Part shown: positions 1-6,386 of the stretch, piece by piece
Position numbering within the stretch: position 1 is the stretch's first letter
Layout of the letters: each line of letters opens with the position of its first letter
Assembly (NCBI GenBank): GCA_903958995.1
Contig: CAJBVG010000326.1
Span: 1-9,272 of the forward strand
Reading direction: 5' to 3'
Length of the DNA stretch: 9,272 nucleotides
From: an uncultured bacterium
GTDB taxonomy: Bacteria > Bacteroidota > Bacteroidia > Sphingobacteriales > Sphingobacteriaceae
Made by a program: the position numbers and the translations under genes
The notes under the pieces: model-generated
Seen by the model: the letters and a program-made list of their open reading frames with translations, nothing else
Databases searched by the model: none
Told to the model about the DNA's origin: nothing

Positions 1-1
1 A

Positions 2-784
2 TATGGTTACGCCATGGCAGCTCCCAATACATTAACCATTTGGGAAGCACAGTTTGGCGATTTCTTTAACGGTGCTCAAATTATCGTTGATCAATTTGTA
101 ACAAGTGCAGAATTCAAATGGAGAAGATCAAATGGATTAGTGATGTTACTTCCTCATGGTTATGAAGGTCAAGGTCCAGAGCATTCATCAGCAAGAATTG
201 AACGTTTCTTGGAAGCTTGTGCGAATGATAACATTCAAGTTGCTAATTGTACAACTCCTGCTAATTTCTTCCACTTAATGAGAAGACAAATGCATCGTCC
301 GTTTAGAAAACCATTAGTAGTATTTACACCGAAAAGTTTATTGCGTTTACCAGCGTGTGTTAGTCCGATTTCTGATTTTACCGATGGACATTTCCAAGAA
401 GTAATTGATGATACTACAGTTAAAGCAAAAGATGTAAAACGTGTATTGCTATGCAGTGGTAAAATTTATTACGAATTGCTAGATCGTAGAGCGAAAGATG
501 GAAGAGATAATGATGTAGCGATTGTTAGATTAGAACAGTTGTTCCCATTACCAGCAAATCAATTAGAAACATTAAAGAAAAAATACAATAAGGCAACAGA
601 AATATTCTGGGTACAAGAAGAACCTTCGAATATGGGTGCTTGGCCGTACCTATTACGCCACATGAGAAAAGAAAACATCGAAGTAATTTCTCGTAAAGCA
701 AGTAGTAGTACAGCAACTGGATATAATAAGCAACATTTATCACAACAAGATTATATCCTTTACAAAGCCTTTACAAACGATTAA
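2..784 (+). CDS. sucA: 2-oxoglutarate dehydrogenase E1 component, C-terminal part (5' end outside window)
   Basis: E1 is the thiamine-diphosphate decarboxylase of the 2-oxoglutarate dehydrogenase complex, which turns 2-oxoglutarate into succinyl-CoA in the TCA cycle in the cytoplasm. The reading frame is open from base 2, so the methionine at base 14 is internal and not a start. About 260 C-terminal residues are present, out of roughly 900 or more in the family. They carry the E1 landmarks WEAQFGDFFNGAQ, LLPHGYEGQGPEHSSAR and LRLP, then CSGKIYYELL, DVAIVRLEQLFPLP and WVQEEPSNMGAW of the C-terminal transketolase-like domain. These match the same blocks of E. coli SucA closely. The frame ends at a TAA. 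sucB follows after 88 bp, the usual E1-E2 order. The ThDP-binding N-terminal half lies outside the window. Identity is certain; completeness of the gene cannot be judged. Confidence 0.96.
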   Translation, partial: YGYAMAAPNTLTIWEAQFGDFFNGAQIIVDQFVTSAEFKWRRSNGLVMLLPHGYEGQGPEHSSARIERFLEACANDNIQVANCTTPANFFHLMRRQMHRPFRKPLVVFTPKSLLRLPACVSPISDFTDGHFQEVIDDTTVKAKDVKRVLLCSGKIYYELLDRRAKDGRDNDVAIVRLEQLFPLPANQLETLKKKYNKATEIFWVQEEPSNMGAWPYLLRHMRKENIEVISRKASSSTATGYNKQHLSQQDYILYKAFTND

Positions 785-786
785 TT

Positions 787-830
787 TAGTAACTAGTTAC
801 TAGTTCCCGATAGCTATCGGGATGGTAACT
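787..830. repeat. Two adjacent perfect palindromes in the sucA-sucB spacer
   Basis: Bases 787-802 (TAGTAACTAGTTACTA) equal their own reverse complement. Two bases later, 805-822 (TCCCGATAGCTATCGGGA) do so as well over 18 bp. The second can form a 7-bp stem with an AGCT loop. AGTTAC at 795-800 and GTAACT at 825-830 could extend it as an outer 6-bp stem across an internal loop, in competition with the first palindrome. No T-run follows, so it does not look like a standard intrinsic terminator. It resembles a dispersed intergenic palindromic element more than a gene-specific operator, but its copy number in the genome is unknown. Confidence 0.75.
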
Positions 831-833
831 GGA

Positions 834-868
834 AATTTAGAATTTAGAATTTAAAATTTAGAATTTGA
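834..868 (+). repeat. Heptamer tandem array, five copies, directly before sucB
   Basis: Five successive 7-mers are seen: AATTTAG, AATTTAG, AATTTAA, AATTTAG and AATTTGA. The array ends 4 bp before the sucB start codon, so it occupies the position where a ribosome-binding site would sit. The first, second and fourth copies are identical and the others differ by one or two bases. The same heptamer on the opposite strand recurs at 7721-7748. A purine-rich Shine-Dalgarno sequence is not visible in front of sucB; AT-rich leaders are common in Bacteroidota, and the array may act as one. Confidence 0.85.
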
Positions 869-872
869 AACA

Positions 873-2081
873 ATGGTTTTAGAAATAAAAATACCACCAG
901 TAGGTGAATCGATAGCCGAAGTAACATTATCTCGTTGGATAAAAAGCGATGGCGACTTTGTTGAAATGGATGAAGTGATTGCTGAATTAGAATCAGACAA
1001 AGCAACCTTTGAACTTACAGCAGAACAATCAGGTGTTTTGAAAACCATTACTCCTGAAGCTGAAACTATTCCTATTGGTACGATTGTTTGTACCATTGAT
1101 ACTGCTTCAGCAAAACCTGCAAAGAAATCAAGTTCGGTTTCTACAGTTGATGTGGAAGAAGTAGTAACTCCAACAAGCGAAAAAGAAAATTATGCGAAAG
1201 GACATCCTTCTCCTGCTGCATCAAAAATATTATCTGAAAAAGATATCGATCCTGCTCAAGTAAAAGGAACAGGTAAAGATGGTCGAATTACTAAAGAAGA
1301 TGCTTCTTCAGCAAAATCTTCTAGTCCGGTTGCTAAATCAACAAGCCCTGCAGCACCTGTAAACACTGCTAAAGCAGGCGAAAGAAATATCCGTAAAGAG
1401 AAAATGTCGTCGTTACGCAAAACAGTTGCTAAGCGTTTAGTAGCAGTGAAAAACGAAACAGCTATGTTAACTACATTCAATGAAGTTGATATGCAACCGA
1501 TCATGGATATTCGTGCGAAGTACAAAGATAAGTTTAAAGAAAAGTATGGTGTAGGATTAGGCTTTATGTCATTCTTTACAAAAGCTGTGTGTGAAGCATT
1601 AAAAGAATTCCCTGCAGTAAATGCACAAATTAGTGGTGAAGAAATTTTATACAGCGATTTCGCTGACATCTCAATTGCCGTATCTGCACCGAAAGGATTA
1701 GTAGTTCCAGTAATTAGAAATGCTGAATCGTTAAGCCTAGCAGGTATAGAGAAAGCAGTTGCTGAATTAGCATTAAAAGCTCGCGATAATAAATTAACGA
1801 TTGAAGAAATGACAGGTGGAACTTTCACCATTACGAATGGTGGAGTGTTTGGATCGATGATGTCTACTCCAATTATTAATGCGCCTCAATCAGCAATTCT
1901 TGGAATGCATAATATTGTGGAACGCCCTGTGGCTATGAATGGTCAAGTGGTTATTCGCCCTATGATGTACGTTGCACTTTCATATGATCACCGTATCATT
2001 GATGGCCGCGAATCTGTTGGATTCTTAGTTAAGGTGAAACAATATTTAGAAGATCCTCAACGTTTGCTTTTAGGTGTTTAA
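873..2081 (+). CDS. sucB: Dihydrolipoyllysine succinyltransferase, E2 of 2-oxoglutarate dehydrogenase
   Basis: E2 forms the core of the 2-oxoglutarate dehydrogenase complex and passes the succinyl group from lipoyl-lysine to CoA. The 402-residue product has the full family layout. A lipoyl domain spans about 1-76, with the lipoylated Lys43 in ESDKATFEL. A Ser/Thr/Lys/Ala-rich linker follows. The peripheral subunit-binding domain is at about 111-145 (HPSPAASKIL...GKDGRITKEDA), then a second Ala/Pro/Ser linker. The acyltransferase domain runs from about 170 to the end, with the active-site motif SYDHRIIDG (His373, Asp377). Length and order match E. coli SucB, and position behind sucA favours succinyl over acetyl transfer. 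No upstream in-frame start is possible because a TAA lies at 852-854. The start is preceded by an unusual heptamer array. E3 (lpd) is not in the window. Confidence 0.97.
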   Translation: MVLEIKIPPVGESIAEVTLSRWIKSDGDFVEMDEVIAELESDKATFELTAEQSGVLKTITPEAETIPIGTIVCTIDTASAKPAKKSSSVSTVDVEEVVTPTSEKENYAKGHPSPAASKILSEKDIDPAQVKGTGKDGRITKEDASSAKSSSPVAKSTSPAAPVNTAKAGERNIRKEKMSSLRKTVAKRLVAVKNETAMLTTFNEVDMQPIMDIRAKYKDKFKEKYGVGLGFMSFFTKAVCEALKEFPAVNAQISGEEILYSDFADISIAVSAPKGLVVPVIRNAESLSLAGIEKAVAELALKARDNKLTIEEMTGGTFTITNGGVFGSMMSTPIINAPQSAILGMHNIVERPVAMNGQVVIRPMMYVALSYDHRIIDGRESVGFLVKVKQYLEDPQRLLLGV

Positions 2082-2100
2082 TTTTATATTGAAATCATTG

Positions 2101-3492
2101 ATGAAGAAAATTATTTTTTCAGCGATTCTATTCGCTACTATTGCTACCCAATCATTCGCTCAACGTTTATCAAAAGAACAAGCGAAAGCCGATTTGCAAT
2201 TTTGTTATGATGCACTTAAGGTGGCTCATCCATCTTTGTATCGCTATACTAAAGAAGAAGAATACAATACCATTTATAAGTTTTTAGATGCACGTATTCA
2301 AGATTCTATGGCTAAAGAAGATTTAGGTGAATTAGTGAATACCCTTGTATCTACTGCTCGTTGCGCACACACTTCGGCAAGCAATGCAATGAAAGCAAAG
2401 TCGAATCAGTTTTTTAATTTCCCTGTAGTTATTTATAATCATAAGCTTTACGCTAGATCAATCAAAGAAAATTCTTTAGATACTAATCTAGTTCGAATTA
2501 TTAGCATTAATAAAATTCCAGCAATAGAAATTATTGATCGCATGATGATGCTAAAAACAGGTGATGGTTTCAATCAGAATTTTGCAGAAGCATTTATGTC
2601 GCAAAATTTCAATACGTTCTATAATGTTCTTTATAGCACACCCGATGCTTGCCCAATAGTAATTGCAACAGACAAAGGGAATAAAGAGTTGACTGTAGAA
2701 CGAGTGAAAAAATACTCTTCGAAATACAAGGACTATGAATGGGATGGTGCAAATACAGTAGATACCATGTCCGGCATAAGGTTATTACGCCTTAAGAATA
2801 TACCTGATACCAGAGTTTTACGCGTGAAATCTTTCAAGCGTGTTAATACAACATTTTACAAAAATGCTTTCGCCGCGATGAAACGTGATTCTGTAAAACA
2901 ATTGGTTATTGACCTTCGTGGAAATACTGGTGGAAATATTGATCATGCATTTTATTTATTAACGAATCTAATCAACAAAGATATTTATATGTACACCGAA
3001 CGCAGAAAAGCGAAAGTGGCACCCTATTTATCGTGGAAAGGAAAAGCAGAATGGATTCTAGGCAAAATTTTATACGACGTTTATCCTAAAGGTCAGCGTT
3101 GGTCGGATGATAATGGTTTAAAATATTATCGATATTCATATAAGACTATAGACACCGCACATTTTAATCCGCACATTGTAGTGATCACAGATGGAATGAC
3201 AATTTCTTCAGGAAGTTTAGTTGCTGCTTATTTAAAATATTATAATAATGCAGAAGTGATCGGTTCGGAATCAGGTGGTACATATACTGGCAATAATGGA
3301 AGATCATTTCCAGAAGTGTTATTACCGAACTCTAAAATAAACGTACGATTGCCATTATTCTATATTAATTACTTCCCCGGTGTACCGAATTACGGACGAG
3401 GAGTAGCTGTAGATGCGCTAATCAATCCTTTATTAGATCGTAAATCACAAGAACAAATCATTCATAATCAATTACTTAACAATGTTGAATAA
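2101..3492 (+). CDS. Secreted S41-family (tail-specific/tricorn-like) peptidase homologue
   Basis: The 463-residue product begins with a signal peptide: Lys2-Lys3, a hydrophobic stretch, and a likely cleavage after SFA20 before Gln21. An ATG at 2074 is in frame but would add nine residues before the signal peptide and overlap sucB, so 2101 was chosen. After a helical N-terminal part with a HPSLYRYT block there is a PDZ-like segment around ISINKIPA (134-141). The S41 core follows, with VIDLRGNTGGN (269-279) and DGMTISSGSLVAAYL (364-378). By alignment to E. coli Tsp/Prc the nucleophile is Ser369. The Tsp general-base lysine position holds Thr394 in GSESGGTYTGNNG, so a Ser-Lys dyad is not evident; a tricorn/IRBP-like triad or loss of activity are the alternatives. 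Substrate unknown; site of action is beyond the inner membrane. The 19-bp gap to sucB allows co-transcription. Confidence 0.85.
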   Translation: MKKIIFSAILFATIATQSFAQRLSKEQAKADLQFCYDALKVAHPSLYRYTKEEEYNTIYKFLDARIQDSMAKEDLGELVNTLVSTARCAHTSASNAMKAKSNQFFNFPVVIYNHKLYARSIKENSLDTNLVRIISINKIPAIEIIDRMMMLKTGDGFNQNFAEAFMSQNFNTFYNVLYSTPDACPIVIATDKGNKELTVERVKKYSSKYKDYEWDGANTVDTMSGIRLLRLKNIPDTRVLRVKSFKRVNTTFYKNAFAAMKRDSVKQLVIDLRGNTGGNIDHAFYLLTNLINKDIYMYTERRKAKVAPYLSWKGKAEWILGKILYDVYPKGQRWSDDNGLKYYRYSYKTIDTAHFNPHIVVITDGMTISSGSLVAAYLKYYNNAEVIGSESGGTYTGNNGRSFPEVLLPNSKINVRLPLFYINYFPGVPNYGRGVAVDALINPLLDRKSQEQIIHNQLLNNVE

Positions 3493-3570
3493 TTTTTTGA
3501 AGATTTGTTACCAAGCCTTATCGTTCAATATTGATTTATTCTTATCTTTATCTAAACTCTTAAACACCCA

Positions 3571-4284
3571 ATGTCGAAGAAAGAAGATTTACATGTAGAC
3601 TGCGAGCATTGCTCAACGCGTTTCCATTCCGTTTTTTGTCATTTAACTAATGAAGATCTTCATTTGGTTAATGATAATAAATGGTGTCAATCTGTTCATA
3701 AGGGGCAACAAATTTTCACTGAAGGAGCATATCCACACGGAATTTTTTGCATTAACCATGGTAAAATTAAAGTGCACCAAATGGGTAATGAGGGTAGAGA
3801 GCAAATTGTTCGTTTAGCAAAAGATGGTGATGTTGTAGGTTACCGTTCTCTATTAAGCGGTGAAGCTTACAACTGTAGTGCAACTGCACTTGATGATACA
3901 TCTATCTGCTTTATCCCTAAAAATGTATTCTTAGAATTAGTCGAAAAGAACAAAGATCTTTCGATGCAAATCATACAATTACTTTCTAAAAATTTACGCC
4001 AGGCAGAAAATGCAATCTTGCATTTAGCACAAAAATCGGTTCGCGAACGTATGGCTGAAGCCCTACTATTTCTTAAGGAAGTATACGGTGTGGAAGAAGA
4101 TGGCGTAACCTTAACGGTTAGTCTTTCTCGTGAGGAGATTGCTACTTTAGTGGGTACTGCAACCGAAACAGCAATTCGTTTGTTATCGGAATTCAAAACC
4201 AGTAAAATGGTAGAGTTTTCCGGCAAGAAGATTAAAATCCTTGATCAAAAAGAGCTCCTAAAAACGGCTAACTTAAACGAATAA
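3571..4284 (+). CDS. Crp/FNR-family transcription regulator with FNR-like cysteines
   Basis: This 237-residue cytoplasmic regulator has an N-terminal cyclic-nucleotide-binding-type beta barrel (about 40-125, with KGQQIFTEG and GKIKVHQ), a long dimerisation helix (about 127-160), and a C-terminal winged helix (about 178-225). In the recognition helix TATETAIRLLSEF, Glu199 and Arg203 match the Glu and Arg that contact DNA in FNR; the FNR serine between them is Ile202. Cys11, Cys14 and Cys23 near the N-terminus, and Cys113 in the CFIP motif that aligns with FNR Cys122, suggest a possible oxygen-labile Fe-S cluster. Third-cysteine spacing is CX2CX8C instead of the CX2CX5C of FNR. The residues that bind cAMP in CRP are not evident. 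It stands alone with 78 bp upstream and 86 bp downstream, next to a redox-type operon it might control. Family call is firm; the sensing mode is inferred. Confidence 0.9.
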   Translation: MSKKEDLHVDCEHCSTRFHSVFCHLTNEDLHLVNDNKWCQSVHKGQQIFTEGAYPHGIFCINHGKIKVHQMGNEGREQIVRLAKDGDVVGYRSLLSGEAYNCSATALDDTSICFIPKNVFLELVEKNKDLSMQIIQLLSKNLRQAENAILHLAQKSVRERMAEALLFLKEVYGVEEDGVTLTVSLSREEIATLVGTATETAIRLLSEFKTSKMVEFSGKKIKILDQKELLKTANLNE

Positions 4285-4370
4285 TTCCCAATACCCCTTT
4301 CTTAATTTTTCACTCTTATAAAACAATTCAGTTTGAATGATGTTATTTTTTAACATACAATTTAAACGGA

Positions 4371-5087
4371 ATGGAATCTTTAAAAGATAAAAATGTACTC
4401 ATTCTTGGAGCAACAGGTGGCATAGGTGCTGCTTCCGCTCGATTAATAAAAGCAAGTGGAGCAAATGTATTTTTGGCGGCCCGCAACGAAGAAAAATTAA
4501 ATGCTTTAGCATCAGAATTAGGCATCCCATCATCACAAGTATTCCTTGTGGACATTAGCAAATACAAGGATGTAGAAGTATTAGCCAATATAATTCATGC
4601 TCAAGTTTCGAGTATAGATATCTTAATAAATGCCGTAGGTATAGGCATCATCAAACCAATAGAACAACTTACTGCAGAAGATTTTTTCAAAACCATTGAA
4701 GTGAATTTAATGGGTGCATTTTATGTGGTGAAGTCTTTCTTAGAGCCTATGAAATTAAAGAAGACTGGCTTAATTATTAATATTCCCGGTGTACTTGGAA
4801 AAACGCCAATGGCAGGGGCTGCAGCTTACTCTGCTTCAAAATATGGATTAAACGGTATGATGAAGTCGATCCGTGAAGAATTAAAACGTACAGAAATTAG
4901 AATTACGAATATATTTTTAGGTGGAACAGATTCTGCTTTTTGGGATACTATCGATTTACGTGTACAACGCGATAAATTCATTAGTGCCGAAGAAGCCGCT
5001 AAATCAATTTGGTTCCTATGCCAACAACCAAGTTCTGGTGTTGTATCTGAAATGGTTCTTCAGCCTTTTAATCACCAAGCTATCTAA
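4371..5087 (+). CDS. SDR-family oxidoreductase with catalytic Ser replaced by Gly
   Basis: The 238-residue product is a classical short-chain dehydrogenase/reductase with a single Rossmann fold. The nucleotide-binding motif is GATGGIG (13-19). Arg38 after the second strand favours NADP(H). Further motifs are VDIS (60-63), NAVG (87-90, for NNAG), the active-site Asn112 in EVNLMG, and YSASK (Tyr153, Lys157). The catalytic Ser normally lies 13 residues before the Tyr in an N-I-S-S type motif; here the motif is NIPG and the position holds Gly140 (codon GGT). The Asn-Tyr-Lys part of the tetrad is intact. It may therefore have altered activity or a ligand-binding role. It heads a four-gene run: the flavin reductase-like gene begins 1 bp after its stop. 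Substrate unknown. No convincing terminator or promoter was seen in the 86 bp upstream. Confidence 0.9.
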   Translation: MESLKDKNVLILGATGGIGAASARLIKASGANVFLAARNEEKLNALASELGIPSSQVFLVDISKYKDVEVLANIIHAQVSSIDILINAVGIGIIKPIEQLTAEDFFKTIEVNLMGAFYVVKSFLEPMKLKKTGLIINIPGVLGKTPMAGAAAYSASKYGLNGMMKSIREELKRTEIRITNIFLGGTDSAFWDTIDLRVQRDKFISAEEAAKSIWFLCQQPSSGVVSEMVLQPFNHQAI

Positions 5088-5088
5088 T

Positions 5089-5697
5089 ATGAAAATTACG
5101 AGATCCTTGATTGATGAGATGAGTAGCCGATATCGTGCTACTTTCATAAATTCCATAGAAGGATTTAAAAGTCTCAACTTAATAGGTACGAGAAGTGCTT
5201 CAGGCATTAGCAATTTAGCACCATTCAATTCTATTGTACACATTGGTTCTAATCCACCTCTCATTGGTTTTATGGCTCGACCAGAAACAGAAGAACACCA
5301 AACCCTAAAGAACATTAGAGAAACTGGTTCGTACACCATCAATCATATTCATCAAGATATTCTACAAGCAGCACATCAAACGAGTGCAAAGTATGATGCG
5401 AATACTTCGGAGTTTATGGCTTGCGGTTTTACCGAACAACTAACTAAAGTATCCGATGCTCCTTATGTGTTCGAATCGAGAGTAAAATACATGCTCCAGT
5501 TAAAAGAGATTATACCCATTGCTCTGAATAATACAAACTTAGTGATTGGGGAAATTCAAGAAATTGAAATTGATGATTGTACAATAGAGCCCGATGGCTT
5601 TGTGCACTTGGAGGAGCTTGGGAGCATGACCTGCGTTGGGGTTGATGCTTATTTTAATGTTAGTTTAAAAGAACGTTTGGCATATGCTAAAAAATGA
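5089..5697 (+). CDS. Flavin reductase-like (FMN-binding split-barrel) protein
   Basis: The 202-residue product belongs to the flavin reductase-like family, split beta-barrel proteins that bind FMN and often transfer electrons from NAD(P)H to flavin. The diagnostic part is residues 33-65: GTRSASGISNLAPFNSI, then SNPPLIGFMARP, the usual FMN phosphate and ring contact region. A block ETEEHQTLKNIRETGSYTIN follows, matching the family pattern of a short helix then a strand. An open frame continues upstream to 4921, but it lies inside the SDR gene. The ATG at 5089, one base after the SDR stop, gives a normal family start. The 1-bp gap argues for translational coupling with the SDR. It could supply reduced FMN to a partner or be an oxidoreductase itself; nothing in the sequence fixes the substrate. 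Confidence 0.88.
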   Translation: MKITRSLIDEMSSRYRATFINSIEGFKSLNLIGTRSASGISNLAPFNSIVHIGSNPPLIGFMARPETEEHQTLKNIRETGSYTINHIHQDILQAAHQTSAKYDANTSEFMACGFTEQLTKVSDAPYVFESRVKYMLQLKEIIPIALNNTNLVIGEIQEIEIDDCTIEPDGFVHLEELGSMTCVGVDAYFNVSLKERLAYAKK

Positions 5698-5727
5698 TAG
5701 ATTTGTCTTGTCCAAAATCAAAAGATT

Positions 5728-6381
5728 ATGCCGAATATAGAACAAAAAGAAAAAATTAGAGCTGCGTATATCGATTACGTATTAACTCATGGTGAACGCC
5801 CTGCAACTGTTTATGTTTTCATGAAAGAGTTGGGTATCGCAGAAGAAGACTTTTACATTCACTTCAGCACTTTTGATTCAGTCGACGCAAGTGCGTGGAG
5901 AGTTTCCTTCAATCACACCTTAGAAGCCATCACTACACAAGATGTATTTGCAGGTTATTCTTCGAGAGAAAAAATACTTGCATTTTATTTCGGTTTAGTA
6001 GAACATTTAAAGACCAATCGTAGTTATGTTACATGGTGCTTCAAGAGTACTTCTAAACTTCAATTTAATAATCCACCTTACTTAACGGATTTTAAAAAGA
6101 TGTTCGAAGATTTTGCGAATGAAGTTATTCAGCAAGGCATCAGCAGTGGAGAAATTATCGACAGAAAATTGATCAGCGATAAATACAAAGATGCACTATG
6201 GGTGCAGTTAGTATTCATCATACATTTCTGGATAGACGATAACAGTACAGAATTTGAAAAAACAGACGAAGCCATTGAGAAAGGCGTAAACATCACATTC
6301 GATTTAATGGCTCAATCGCCATTAGACAGTATGGTGGAATACGGGAAATTCCTCTGGCGAAATGTCGCCTTTAAAAAATAA
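5728..6381 (+). CDS. TetR-like protein with atypical acidic recognition helix
   Basis: The 217-residue, mostly helical product has a TetR-type N-terminal domain: an AAYIDYVLTHGERPATV segment (helices 1-2), then MKELGIAEEDFYIHFSTFDSV (about 32-52), which fits the family's G-hydrophobic...FY-x-HF pattern. The rest is a TetR-like C-terminal domain with ALWVQLVFIIHFW and a TDEAIEKGVNITFDLM helix near the end, as in ligand-binding TetR dimers. In ordinary TetR proteins the recognition helix carries Ser, Thr, Lys or Arg. Here residues 38-41 are Ala-Glu-Glu-Asp and no basic residue is nearby except His45. It may bind DNA weakly, need a partner, or have lost DNA binding. It sits 30 bp after the flavin reductase-like gene and 5 bp before the kinase-like gene, so it could be local regulator or partner of the kinase. 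Confidence 0.8.
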   Translation: MPNIEQKEKIRAAYIDYVLTHGERPATVYVFMKELGIAEEDFYIHFSTFDSVDASAWRVSFNHTLEAITTQDVFAGYSSREKILAFYFGLVEHLKTNRSYVTWCFKSTSKLQFNNPPYLTDFKKMFEDFANEVIQQGISSGEIIDRKLISDKYKDALWVQLVFIIHFWIDDNSTEFEKTDEAIEKGVNITFDLMAQSPLDSMVEYGKFLWRNVAFKK

Positions 6382-6386
6382 ACAGA

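Noticed and set aside
525..743. Minus-strand open frame of 72 codons inside sucA
   Set aside because: It is antisense to a strongly conserved E1 region and its product is a low-complexity hydrophobic string without family features.
1256..1831. Long minus-strand open frame (191 codons) inside sucB
   Set aside because: It lies wholly opposite the E2 linker and catalytic domain, resembles nothing recognisable, and is explained by codon bias of the real gene.
2074..2100. Earlier in-frame ATG for the S41 peptidase
   Set aside because: It overlaps the end of sucB and would put nine residues before a typical signal peptide that begins at 2101.
3525..3534. TCAATATTGA palindrome upstream of the Crp/FNR gene as an autoregulatory operator
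   Set aside because: It is only 10 bp, in AT-rich DNA, and has the opposite half-site arrangement to an FNR box (TTGAT-N4-ATCAA), so chance is likely.
3867..4226. Minus-strand open frame inside the Crp/FNR gene
   Set aside because: It is fully antisense to conserved regulator sequence and has no recognisable domain.
4332..4364. TTTG / TACAATTTA as a promoter for the four-gene run
   Set aside because: The spacing inside the -7 element is off by one base and transcription would start almost at the start codon.
4921..5088. Upstream extension of the flavin reductase frame
   Set aside because: It lies inside the SDR gene in another frame and its translation is unrelated to the flavin reductase family; the start at 5089 fits the family.
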